Shown here: piece after piece, positions 12,421-25,892 of the stretch | Numbering within the stretch: position 1 is the first letter of the stretch | How the letters are laid out: every line of letters begins with the position of its first letter | Assembly (NCBI GenBank): GCA_037013495.1 | Contig: CM072803.1 | Coordinates: forward strand, 21,411,501 to 21,475,500 | DNA from: Hippophae tibetana | Lineage: Eukaryota > Streptophyta > Magnoliopsida > Rosales > Elaeagnaceae | Direction: 5' to 3' | Length of the DNA: 64,000 bases | The notes under the pieces: model-generated | Told to the model about the DNA's origin: nothing | What the model saw: only the letters and a program-made list of their open reading frames with translations | Database searches by the model: none | Translations under genes and position numbers: made by a program

Positions 12421-15400
12421 CCCACTCTAACTTTTAGAAGTGAAAGGACATGTATGGGCTGGGGTCGATGACCTTGTTTCTTATTGGCAAAGTTCTAAAT
12501 AATCATCGTTTATGAATTCTTCTCTTACCTACTTGATTTGTTAGTTACATGTACGGATTTTAGTGAGCAATTAAATCGCAAGGCAATCTGAGTTATTAAA
12601 TAAACTTTAGTATACAATTACTTGTACATATAACAAATTTTTTTTCTTCTCAAAGTATATAAACATTGATCTCTGCATATTTCGAGAGAGAAATATTAAT
12701 ATTCTCATTTTCTTCGTTAATCGGATAGTACTTCAACATTAGAGTACCAAAAGTTATTCCAATCCGTGGTGTTACAAAGTCCTAATGATACATTTTCTCT
12801 TCTCAATTACAAACTAAGTAATAAGTGTATCAATCATTAATGCTAACAAAAAAACATTAATATTTGACAACTTCCTTAGAAATAATTATGTTCTACTAGT
12901 TGACTCACAGTTAAAAAGAAAAAGATTTACATTGTACTTACACATTTTGAACTAATCCTTAAAAAAAAATCTTTAAGTATTTTTTGTTATTAACTTAAGT
13001 ATCGAAGGGTCAAAAATACTAGATCCTAATAGTTTATTCTATCCAACATTGATAAAAACCGACATTAACACAATATGTCAATATATATAACTCCTAAAAT
13101 TTATAACCATAAAAATAATATCTTTTATATAAGAGTGAGTAAATAATCCGATAAATCTCTATAAATTGAGAATCTTATACAATGTTTTGGATTTAGATTA
13201 CATTATATTATATTGACATGTTTAATTTGACTGATTAAGATTGAAAATTATATAAATTGTTAGATTCTAATAAGATATTGACATATTTTATGCAACCACT
13301 GATCAATAATTAAAATATTATAAAAATTATAAATAATTGCACATTATATTTTATAGTGGATCATATTTAAATATTATATATATTTCAAATACATTAAATC
13401 ACAATTTTAGTTTTAAAAATAAATATTTAATAATTTAATAATTATCCAAGTATACTTATTTTTTAATTTTCTTTGTTAAGATTATAAATAATAAATTTTA
13501 CTAGAGATATAACATTTTAAAATTTAAATATTATATATATATATTATATTTTATATATTACAATAATTCATAAATAATTTTTTTTTTCAGTTTATATTTT
13601 CTATTAATTTTTTTTTAACTCAAATATTTCATATTAAATAATATTTAAGTTGAACTCAGTTCATTTAAAATCATCTAATATTAAATCCTATCTAATTCAA
13701 TTTTACTTGATATTATTAAGATACTATTTATATTGTTATAAATTTTAAATATGTTATTTTATATAATTTATCCAATACAAAAGAGGTAAGAATTATTCAT
13801 TGCTATTATTCTTATATAGCTCACTTTATAATATATCGGAATCATTTAAATTTAAATTTAAATTTAAAAGAAAATAAACCAAAAAAATGTTATAAGATCA
13901 ATTTTAATTGTAATTCTAAGTGAAAAAAGAATCATATTATATTAAAGTTTATATGTAATTACATATAACTTTATTTATTGAATTAGATTAATAGAGAAAA
14001 AAAAACAATCTATGTAGAGGGAATTCTACAATTAGAAGTTTTCTCAAGTGACAAACAAAATAGAAAGATGACCAAGTTTTCAAAGGCAAAGAATAAAGAG
14101 GGAAGACAGCTAATTTTTATTATATCGAATTAGACAGAGAAATTTGGAAGAAATTTTAATTTTTACATTTAGGCATCTTGTTAAGTAGATTAATATTTGT
14201 ATTTAATTAAAAATATCTAAAATTATAAAAATACTCAAACCATCACTCACATGATTTACCTGACTACATCCCAAACTCTTACCCATTTAAATTATAATAT
14301 TTTTATTTATATTAAATTATAGTAAAATAATAACTAACATAATAAATATTTATTAATTAAAATAATCAAGTATTTTTTTTATCAACATGCTATTATATAT
14401 ATTACATAAATTAACTTATACAACAAATTATTATAAATAATTTTTTCTTCAAATTAGTCTATGTGGTGTATATGTGAAGTGTTGAGTTTTAAATGATTGA
14501 AGAGAATGATGTATTGGGTTTTTGAAATATAATAATAATTTTTTATGTGAGGGAAATATGTTTAGTGGTATGTCTTATTTTTAATTGAGTATGTAAGAAT
14601 AAAATTACCATTTCATTATAATTTTAATTAATTTTAAATATTTTATAATTAGTATGATGTGCAAAATAGAATTTTAATTTTTGGAGAATTTCTCCCATAT
14701 AAAATCATCAGTACAATAAAAAAAAATTAACTATGAATTAAATAGATTTTTAGTTATATAAATTTGTGGTTAATAATTTATACTTTATTTGAATGAAATA
14801 AAGATTTGTAGGCGTCAATTTATTAACTTATACGTTTGCAAAAGTTTAAACTTTTTATTTTTCACTTTATATAAGAAGATGTTCCATTTGATTAGATTTA
14901 TCATGCTCAGATACAGGAGCAAAAGTGTTCAATGAAATAACATGCACTTTGGAGACAAGACGGCATTGAAAACAATATTTAAATATAAACTTAAATTATA
15001 ATTAGAATAATGGTATATGCTGTTATTGTTGTGAATGCTAGATAGAGAATATTAGCGTGTTAAATAATTATAAAATTATTTATTAATAATAAATTAAAAT
15101 TAAAATATATATTAAATTATAACTAATATATATTTTTATAACTAAGAATATGTTTTTATAAATATAATTTTATTCTCTACTCTTTCCCGGTTATTAAATA
15201 TATATTTAATTTTTTACAATTATATGAAAATATACTAATACATTTTTATTTATATTTTTAATATATTTTTTCAAGATTCTTAACCTTTATTTTCAAAAAT
15301 AAATAATTTTATATTTTTAATTATGAAAATAATTTTATATTATGTTTAAAGTATATAAAAAATTGAACATATATTTATTTTTAGAGAAAATAAAATTAAT

Positions 15401-18400
15401 TAAATAAATAAGTTATATATAAAATTAATAGTTTAATTTATCATTATTTTTAATTTTTATAAATAATAATTTTATTTAATAAAATAATTTAAAAATAAAA
15501 ATATATAATAAAATATTAATTAATTATTATTATTTATATGCAATATGATAGTGATGATTATATATGTGACCAAAGACGACATTCGGTCAAACAAGGAAGA
15601 GCACAAACAAGTAAATAGTGTAAAGATAGGTATGTATGGAGCTTTACAACGTGGTCTATGTGTTCGTTTAGAAAAAAGTATTCTTAGAAATGATAAGAGG
15701 ATACGGTGAAATATTATTAATAAATATATCTAAATTTATATAATTATATATAAAAAAAATTATCAAATCAATTATATTTATAATATATAAAAATATACTA
15801 TTAAAGAAAATAATATATACCACTACGAGAGGTGATTCAATATTATTATTTTAAGAATAATTTTCAATAATTACATTGTTTTTTATTTTTATTAAATATT
15901 AAATATTTTTAAATAGTTACATTATTTTATCACATATTTTATAAATAATAAATATTTTTTATATCACTTCTAAATAAAATAATGATTATGTTACTATTTA
16001 TGCAATATATAATTATTGAATATATATATATATATATCATTGAAGTTCCTTAAATATTTATTACTTGATGTAGGCATTAACCAATCACAAATTTATATGT
16101 AAGAGGTATGTACCAATTACATAATGTATATCTACTTTTATACTGATGTCATCTAGTTTATCAATTGTTAATATTATATAGAAAAATGAATAATTTTTTT
16201 AATTTTAAAATAATTATAACACATGATATAAAAAATAGGAGCTTAAATGTGTGCAAAAATTAAATAAAATTAACATTTATATTACAAGCAAATAGTGATA
16301 CTTGTCATTATTTATTTAAATAATAACTATCACTGCTGATTTCTTAAAATATTAGTAAAGTAACGTGAACACATAAATTTAAATCTACATCACTTGAATT
16401 TTATAGTAAATTAATATTATAATTTTTAAAATAATTATTAATTATGCATGACATAATACAAAAGTTAGGAGCGAATGTAAAAAAAAAAAATTGTATAAAA
16501 TTTGGTGAAATTAGCATTATTACTCAGATTAATGCCCACGAGGGGTCTGAACAAAATCTTCACCCAAGTTGCAAATCTTACGAATACTAATTAAAATCCA
16601 ATGTCCCACCACTTAGATCTCCATGTGAGAGTCACATACTTAGAATATTTCAATTAAATATATGAGCTTAGTTAAAAGTGATTAATTAATACATAATTAA
16701 TATTTTAATTAATCATTTCCTTAGCATACATTTTGTTTTCTTTGACATCGATCATCATCATTGCTATATAATTATTAATTAGTGCAATGATCAATAATTA
16801 GTTAATCTCTCAATTGGGTAGATTTATGACACTAACACATAAAAACTAGACAATGACACAAATACATGATGATGATAAGCAAGAATTTTTTAAAGAATAA
16901 TATAGGAAAAAATTAATTAATCACTAATGCTTTTGTAAAATAGATTAAGCTGAAAAAAAAAATTGTAAGTCTTCATATGACTTATGAATTTGTGATAATA
17001 AAAAAGAAGCGTGGACAATATTATTACAAAAGCTTTAAAATTATAACATCCATATAAATTTACCTATTCATTTATGTTCTTTTAAATAATAGTGTATCTA
17101 AACATACCCACTTGAGTGCAATTTAATAGGGCTGAAACCATTTTTACAAAAAAGGTTTAAAATTATAACAACCCATTTTTTAAACATAAAGGAAAACCTT
17201 TTAAAACTTACCCTTGTATTTTGATTAGAGATGATTTTCCATTAAGACAATCCACAAATTCTAGTCAATCTAATTGATTTTTTAATCATATGGTTATTAA
17301 TGTAATTTAGGGTTTCTTTGTTTGTATCTCTGTTAAAAGTGATTTTAAAATTTAAAAAAATACAATAAGCATCAACAAATATTATACTATGATATATGTA
17401 TGTAAATTATATATGTCAATTTTGGAGCTCTATATATATTATTGGGAGTTTGCATATCACAAGTGCAACTGACCAGAATCTAATGGTCTAGTGATAATTC
17501 ACACATTGAATATCAAATCTTGTTGAAAATTACAACTTACAAGCTAACAAGGAGGGGGACCTCTCTAAATAAGGGCATCTTCTCAGAAAGTAGGGTCCTC
17601 ATATATAACTAGAATCGTCTCTATCACTTCAAAAATGGCTACATGCATCTCTATCCCTTCAGTATCCTAATCAATTATTGACACCAAGACCTTTTTGCTA
17701 AGATTCACTGCTTAACTTAACCTTTAGTAAACGTTTCGTTCTTATCCCACCCTATCAATTACGTACTGTAAGGTTTTAGAATTTTAGTTTTTCTATAATA
17801 AGAAATTAATTTAAGGTTATTTACATGTGAACTCATGATTTAAAAAAAAGATATAGTTTATGCACTCAAATTGTCTATCCACGAGTTTATTTAACAAAAT
17901 ATCATGGTTAATGATATCATATTTATAATTATAATAATGATATTATGAAAAAACACTATTAAAAGATACTATTTTTATTGTTTTATAAAAATATAATGTT
18001 TATAGTAATATTTTTTTAAAAATTATAATCTTTTTTAGAAAATGAATTGCTTTTGGAGTCCCTTAATTAGCTTTTAAAAGATGCATTTCAGTCCATAATT
18101 TTTTAAAATATACACGGTAAGTTTATTACTTATTTTTAAGGAACACAAAAGTTTATTTTAGGTTAGTTATTTTAATTTAACTACAATAAAATTATAAATA
18201 TTTTTTTAGAAATATAAATAAGCACATTATGAATTGTTTGATCTAACTCATTTAAGATAGTTTTGGAGCCCCTTAATTAACATTTAAATATATGCACTTT
18301 AGTTTCTAATTTTTTTAAAAGGTGTATTATAAATTCTTTACTTGTTTTTAAAGTAAGTATAATTTCATTTTAAGTTAATTATTTCAATTTAGCTATAATT

Positions 18401-19865
18401 TAGACGTATAAAATTCATGTTATATTAAAAATAAGAGGTACATTTGTCATAAATAAAAATAATTAAAATTTATTTATTTTTAAATAAATAAATTAATATT
18501 TTTACGTTCATAAATTTACTATCACATATTTATAATATCAAGCAACTTTCATTCATTCATAAATGCAAACATTGCCTATCGTGCATGGCACTCTAATGTT
18601 GTTACAATTATAATACACCTCAAAACTATTGCTTTTATCTTTGTTATAATTACAATTTTGTACACTATTTGTCTATGTTAGTAGTAAAAATAAAAATATC
18701 GTTAATTAAATATAATATTATTACAAAATTTATAAAAATCATCAATATTAATTTTCATTCATTGAATTAACATTTTAAAATTAAAAGATCTACCGTTCAT
18801 ATAAAATTTATCTTTTAAGTTAATACAAATGAGAGTTGATATGTATTATGCACATGACAAGTACTTCCAACTTAGTATTAGATTATGTGTTCAATCAATG
18901 ATATATATGAAATCAAGATGAATGTTTTTTTAAAATAAAAAAAATTCTGAAAATTAAGATGAATACTAAACACATTAATTTGCATATAGTACTAATAATT
19001 GTACCACATGTTCAATGAAAGTTGACCTTCGGAAAGTGTGGCCCAAATACTTATAAAGCCCATTATTATGTATGTATATGTTTTTAATGTGAGAAGATTC
19101 AGTATATTATTTTATTAAAAATATTATCTTCTTCTAATACGATGTTAATGTATAAATTTGAGTTCAAAGCTTTGCAATTTCTTTAAAAACTATAAAACAA
19201 TGTTAACTCAACGGATTAAGCTACCAACAATTACATTTTAATCATCTATCTTTTAAAATACACATTTAAGGGTATTTAATTCTTTGAAAATTTCAAAAAA
19301 CTCTATGGTCTTTTTTTTAAGGGAGTTTGGAATTTGAAAGGAAAAAAAATGTACAATTTTTTTCTGAAAATAATAAAAATTAAAATTTTCAAATTACACT
19401 AAAAAGTAAAATTAAAAACAAATTTCAATTTTTTTTAAAAAGTATACATTGGACTCTTTTTTTTTTTACATTTTTTGTTTTCTCAAAATTCCAATTTTTT
19501 AGACTTACGCATTTTATTGAAATTGTATTTTTTATTTCAAATCCGAATTAATTTTTTATTTTAATTCTTTATATTTTTAAAATCCAATTTTTAAAATTCC
19601 ATTTTTTTATTTTTTATAACTTTTTAGTATTTTTTTTCTTCAGAATCCCAAGTTTATTATCCTTGAAAAAAAAATACTACTTGAAATTCATAGGAAATTT
19701 TAAAAAATTAAAATACTCAATATATAAATTAAACTATATAGGATTAAAATATACATTTTCATGAATTAGGGTACCGATAAAAACCTTTACCCATAACTAA
19801 GCTAGTCGTTTATTAAATTTTTATGAGATTTTTAAGCCACACATTCTAATAATTAATGATTTATT
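12421..19865. other. Long AT-rich gene-free region
   Basis: Over 7 kb with no coding sequence that I can support. It contains a possible decayed LTR end near 12990-13060, which shares TTATTAACTTAAG, an AGGGTC block and a CGACATTAACA-like stretch with the Tat-like LTR at 27994-28564. It also has a direct repeat pair at 18044-18410 and many A/T homopolymer and TA runs. Confidence 0.55.
18044..18410. repeat. Diverged direct repeat pair
   Basis: The segment at about 18044-18196 recurs at about 18258-18410 in the same orientation. Both start TTTTGGAG then CCCTTAATTA, pass through a TGCA-TTT-AGT-TAATTTTTTAAAA block, and end in TTTTA-GTTA-TTATTTCAATTTA-like sequence. The copies are about 214 bp apart and clearly diverged. 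Function unknown; probably a duplicated repeat fragment. Confidence 0.5.
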
Positions 19866-20140
19866 GAATGGTCAAAGGCTAAAGGCCTTGACCAAATAAA
19901 ACAAGCTCTCTCAAATTTGTATTATTTCTTTCATATTTTCATTACAATTCTATAGTTATATATAAGGAGATTTACTCTTTAAATTAAACATTCCTTAATT
20001 TACTCCTTGAATTACTCCTTAAATTAAGGATGAAAACTCCTTGATTTACTAATTGAATTAAGGTTCTTGATTTACTCATTGAATTAAGAAGTTAACACTG
20101 CTTAAATTACTCATTAAATTATTTCTTAATTTTATCTCCA
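19866..20140 (-). repeat. Truncated solo LTR, same family as the element at 30649-32592
   Basis: On the minus strand the segment starts TGGAGATAAAATTAAG and ends near CTTTAGCCTTTGACC. It matches the LTRs at 30954-31360 and 32254-32592, including the repeated TTAAGGAGTAA motifs, the TATATA-TAGCTATAGAATTG block, the ATGAAAATATGAAAGAAAT block and the TTGTTTTATTTGG-TCAAGGCC block. The final part of the LTR, with the ...TTTTCAACA end, is missing or unrecognisable. No internal sequence or partner LTR is visible beside it. Confidence 0.75.
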
Positions 20141-21860
20141 ATAAGATCCATGATTAATTTTAAGACTTAAGAACAATAATTAGCAATGAGAGTTGCAATG
20201 GAGATCAATATAGTTGCTGCACTGAGTCAGTCGGTATCAGTTTATTTTCAAATAAATTTAAATTTTATTCTTTGATTGTTAATATATATTTTTTAAATTA
20301 CTATATCACTTATGTACCTATAATTGAGATTTAAACTAGGTAATTTCTACATGTATACATGCTTGTTTGATTGATGTATTATCCTTAATTGAATACAAAT
20401 GTCTAATTACATTAATTGATTAATCAAAATGAATATTTTTTAAAAGAAATAATATACTTAAAACTTGTAATCATAAAAATAACATTTTATATAAAAAAAA
20501 CTTATACATTTATACTATTAAAAAAATTTGAAATATCATTTTAAATTGAACGCCGTCCAATCTAATATTATTTAAATTAAAGTGCGATCATTTAAATGCA
20601 TTCAATATTAAACGTGTTTAATTAAATATCATTCAATATTATTAGATATTATTTTATAGTTATAAGTTTTAAGAATATTATCTTTTATAATTTTTATATT
20701 TTTTTATTAATCGCGTATTTTATTATCTAGTAGTTCACTCCTTAATCTAGTAGTAAGATTCACACATCTTTTATTTCAATTTAAATCATAATCTTGAGTC
20801 ACACTAATTATTTTCTAAAATAAATATTTTTTTCTTTTATCTCCTTGTTATTGTTCATGAGCAAACCTCTAGCATCTAAAAACTTGGAAGGTTATAAAAC
20901 TTTATAACGAGTGCTATTCATTGCCGACATGTATAAGCACTAAAACAATAATAAAAAATGATATATTTTAAATATGAGTATGTAGAAATGATACGATATT
21001 ATTAATAAATATATTTAAATACATAATAATACATGCCTATATAGGCTATATAGAGTCCCATAGATAAAATGCAATGATGGTCTCTCATACTTTTGGTTCA
21101 AACAATGATGTTCTCTTTACAACGTGAAACAATTGAAAATCAATGGGGTATCTTTTTGATGAAAAAAAAGTGGAATTCGTACAAAAATAATTATTAATTA
21201 TTTAATGATATGATATTTTAAATAAAAAAATATAAGATTTTATATAATTATTTAAAAAAACATTAATAAAAAGAGATAATATAATTAATATGAAATATAT
21301 TTTAAATATAATTAATAACACCGTACATTCATATTTGAGAATGGTGATAACAAAATTGAGTTTTCCCAATTAATTAACATGCTATATGGAATTATTGGCT
21401 TTCCCCCCAAATATATGGTTCAATAATACTAAAACAGTCACCACAATAGAATGTGTACACACTATTGGATTTGTTTCCCTATCAAACAAGATAACATCTC
21501 ATTTTCTTTTATAGAAAATTGCAAATAATATTTTCCTTTAGGTTTTATGAAAAATCATTATAGATTTTAAAAATTACAATCATGCCACTTCTTGTCATTG
21601 TTTTCAAAACGTTTTTAAAGAAATTATATTTTTTTCAATAAAAAAGAACAAAAAAAAAATGAAAGAAATTCTGAAAAATATATATTTAAATAAAAAAAAT
21701 TATGGGGACATGCATGAGTGCCTATTATTTAAGGCTGAATTGTGTTTTGCATTTTTGAATTTTGAATTTTTTATTGTATTTTTCCAATTCTTATGTTGAT
21801 AGGCAAGTGGAAAAAAGAAACAAAAAATTATTTATTTATTGAAAAATGATTTTTGTCTGA
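20141..21860. other. AT-rich gene-free DNA
   Basis: No coding sequence, RNA gene or clear element ends were recognised. The segment lies between a solo LTR and a tandem duplication. Confidence 0.5.
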
Positions 21861-22344
21861 ATTCTAGACACGACATCAATATTGAAAATGAACAAATGTA
21901 ATTGGTCCTTACAAAAATATATTATCACACGAATCTTTTACATCAATCAATCTCCAACCTTGAATATTGGAATAATTCTACCTATTATAGTAAATATTAA
22001 TATGATAATTTTTTATTAAATAAAATTTTAAAATTTGATTGTAATTATAAATTTTTAAATATACCTCAAATTAAAATATTTAACATTAATTACCCTTATT
22101 TATTCTAGACACGACATCAATATTGAAAATGAACAAATGTAATTGGTCCTTACAAAAATATATTATCACACGAATCTTTTACATCAATCAATCTCCAACC
22201 TTGAATATTGGAATAATTCTACCTATTATAGTAAATATTAATATGATAATTTTTTATTAAATAAAATTTTAAAATTTGATTGTAATTATAAATTTTTAAA
22301 TATACCTCAAATTAAAATATTTAACATTAATTACCCTTATTTAT
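21861..22344. repeat. 241-bp tandem duplication, two copies
   Basis: The block starting ATTCTAGACACGACATCAAT at 21861 recurs from 22102, with a period of 241 bp. Comparing the two by eye I find no difference up to the TTACCCTTATTTATT at the end of each copy. It encodes nothing recognisable. Such identity means either a very recent duplication or an assembly artefact. Confidence 0.85.
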
Positions 22345-25300
22345 TTTTAAACGTCTTTAAAATTTTCTATTTTCAGTTAAAGATTCTAAGTTTCTAATCA
22401 TACCCCCCAAACAATATTCGTGTAACATTTAAATATTTTTAAACTTAAATAAAATGCAAAAGTAGACATTTTCAAAGAAAATTTCAAAGTCTACTAAAAT
22501 TACATTTTAGAATCACAAAATCCATAAACCAAAACTCACACTACGTTGCTAAACTTATTCAAGCCCAACACTTTTAACCCGAAGGGTCACCCTAAGGGAG
22601 CCAACTAGTTTTTAACGATGTTGTCAAATCCTCCTGTTCCTACAAAAATGGGGAATAAAATTTGGATGAATACAAGTTAACTCATTATACAAAAAAATAT
22701 ATGAAACAATCACATACAACATAGCCAATGCTTATGTTTTCAATATGAGTTACAACACAATACTTACTCATTACTTAAAATAATAACATTTAAAAATTCT
22801 CTTTTACATTATATCATAAATAGTATTAAATCGTTTAAAATTTATCTTTCTCAATATGTCATAACTTATAACGAAACTTTTTAAAACTTTATTTTATAGA
22901 TTGTTATAACTATATCATATAAATATAAATCACATTTTAACTACCAATATAAAATATTTGTCACGTCAAAACTAAAATTTTATAGCAAATTTATATGTGC
23001 AAAAGTACGTACAAACCAAATGGTGTGGCTTTAGATAACTCTAAATATATACCCATATACAATAGAGGTACCTTTCCCATATTACCCAAAATAATTAACA
23101 ACTATTTGTTTATTTTAAAATCAAAAACATAATTTATCATAAACTTATGAATTATCAAAAACTTTGAATGTCATGAATGAAAATATATATATACGTGGAC
23201 AAAAAATGCTATCATAAAAAACCAAAGACATACATAAACAAGATCATGATATCAATCTTGAATAGTCACATATAAGAAGATAAAAAACATACATAATATA
23301 TACCAAATAGATTAATTAGTATTTCAGATAAAGTAAATATTTCAAACTGTTAATTTTAATACTTCGATTTAAACCCTTAATATAATCATATTGATTAAGT
23401 TTTTTACTTTTGAGTCAAATTATTCAAAATAATAAACTTTAATGTTTACCAAATTTTAAGAATCAATGTAAACATATTGAATACAGTATCATTAAAGTTT
23501 TTTGTGAAACAGATCTAACAATAGGGAGAAAAAAATTCTAAAGTATGTTATTTAAAAGTGAAAAACAATCATTAAAAATTCTTTATTTTACGTAGATTAT
23601 CTATCAACAGCTTTGAAATGAAATATTTATAAGAAAAATTATGACACAAACGAAAATTAATTTTCAAATTTGAGATTGTTCATAATAAGTCAAAAGAGTT
23701 TTTAAAATAAAGTCTTTTGTTGCAAAATTCTATTTTTTTTAACTATGAAAATAGTGATTCCAAAAGCCAAAAAAAGTATTTTTATATGAAATATAATTTT
23801 AAAAGAGAGAATAAGCTATCTCGTTAATATTTAAAATATTTTTCTGTAATACTTATTTGTAAAATCATAATCTTAAAATACCTTCTTCTAAGGTACATAA
23901 AAAGCAAATCATCATGTTCCTCCTATAGATTCGGTATAATGCTTCCTTTTCGTTAGAATTTTGAAAATAAAAATACATTAATTGATAAGAAGAGATATAA
24001 TAATACAAGTTATTATTGATGAATTATATTAAACTACTATATATCTCTAATGAGTTCTCAATTTTTCTTTGTTTTTCATGGAGGGAATGAAATGATAGAA
24101 AAAAAAGAGTAACTTTATTATTTCTTATCATATTTATTGTAGGAAGTGCACATTGTGTTTTTTTTATAAAAAAAACTTTATTTAATTATTTATAATGTCA
24201 ATTGTCCCTCTTCTTTCTCTCTTATTATCTTTCTTTCTTTCTTTCTTTTTCATTTTAATATTAGAATTTAAATTGGAAAAAAAATTATTTGCCTTACTAA
24301 GTAGTTAGTATTGGATATAAAAACTTAATAATTAGATTTAATTAAAAATTTAAATTGTATTAAATTATTCAATTTTATTTTATACGTGATTAAGTCCAAT
24401 CTAAAATGTAAAAAATTTAAATTATTGAAGTTGTAACAAATAGTTTTCACCTTTGTATAAATAAATTTGCAACTTTAAAATAGAATGATACTTAGTTTGG
24501 TTGCTAACCCCAATTACAATGTTGTTTGGTATGTCTCTTCCATATTCTAAACTTAAAAATAGTTTTTTATTTTATTTTACTAGAACAAACAAATAAAATT
24601 GATATTACATTAATAAACAACTAAACTAACAAATCACATGTTAAATACATGATAATAAAAACTATTTTATTATATATTTAAATTTTATTATTTTAAATGA
24701 TTTTAATTGGAGTAAAACGGATCAAAACGATGTTTAAATGTCTAGGCCAATTTGATTTAACACCTACAAATAATTTATTTTATTTATTTAAAATATATAA
24801 AAATTTAGAATAAATCTATTATGTTTAACTCTATTTAGAATAATACTTTTTTTCAATCTTATCATTTATATTTTAAATCAAAATTCTAATGTATATCAAA
24901 ATATATTTTTATTTATTTAAAAGCATTAAAAATAAAAATCTGGATATTACAATTTGGCAAAAGCTCCACGTGCCTAAACATTCTAGTTGCATATGCCTAG
25001 GTGGCTAGGTGTGTATATTATCTTCAAACGATCGACCTCTATCCAGTTTCAACATCAATGCTCAGTTCCACTAAGTAACTCTATAGACTATATAGTGATT
25101 TAACCATACCCTCCAAAATCTTTTGTTGAAAACTTAGTGGTAAGTTGACCAATGGAATATGTGATACACATAACCTCCAATGTGATGATGAAGCAGAGGA
25201 ACTATTTAAGATAAGATATGATAAGCAATATAGTATTTTCTAGGTCTTTGTTTTCAAGTAAAAAGCATATAAATTAAAGGAAAATTTTCAAGCATTTAAT

Positions 25301-25377
25301 TTTTATTTATTTAGTTATTTTTTATTTATGAAACACTTTTATCACCTACACAAGCATCTACAAATTAATTAATTTTT
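22345..25377. other. AT-rich gene-free DNA
   Basis: No gene was recognised. There is a short TTCT microsatellite at about 24225-24250 and several A/T-rich low-complexity stretches. Confidence 0.5.
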
Positions 25378-25775
25378 GGCAAAAGTGTATTCTTAGTCTA
25401 CAAATTTTAACTACATTTTTTTGAAACTTTTAAAACGTATAATCTGATTTTCAAAATTTTAAAACGTACGATTTGATCTCATTTTTTTTAAAATTATACA
25501 CATAAGTTCCTAAACTGTTAAATCTTACGGTTTAATTCTCAAACTTTCAAAATTTTACATATAGTTCCTAACTTGTTGCTAAAATACATATTTATAAATC
25601 ATAAATTTAAGATTTATTTGTTAAGTTTTAAAAGTTTAAGAATTAAATAATATTATTTAAAAATTTAGGGACTTATGTATCAAATTTTAAAAATTAAAAA
25701 AAAATCATACGTTTTAAAAATTTAAGTATGTATATGTAAATTTAGTTAAAATTTAAATACCAATGATATACTTCA
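25378..25775. repeat. Inverted-repeat element (MITE-like)
   Basis: The left part carries several AAAACGTA-C and CATAAGTTCCTAA blocks. The right part has their reverse complements (TAGGGACTTATG near 25667 and TACGTTTTAAAA near 25709). The outer ends GTCTACAAATTTTAACTA and TAGTTAAAATTTAAATAC are also inverted. It is about 400 bp and non-coding. The target-site duplication was not determined. Confidence 0.45.
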
Positions 25776-25892
25776 ACATAATTTTTTTTTCTTACTACAT
25801 CAAATGGTCCATAGATGAGGTGACAATGACACTTGACTACATTATAAGTGCTCAAAAAATACTAAAATTACCATGATTTTATGCACGTTAAT

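Noticed and set aside
17480..17560. TGGTCTAGTGATAA block resembling the A box of a tRNA or tRNA-derived SINE
   Set aside because: No matching B box, no cloverleaf and no clear tail or target duplication could be found.
24225..24250. TTCT microsatellite and other TA/TG tracts as regulatory sites
   Set aside because: Short simple repeats of a kind common in plant DNA, with no context that suggests function.
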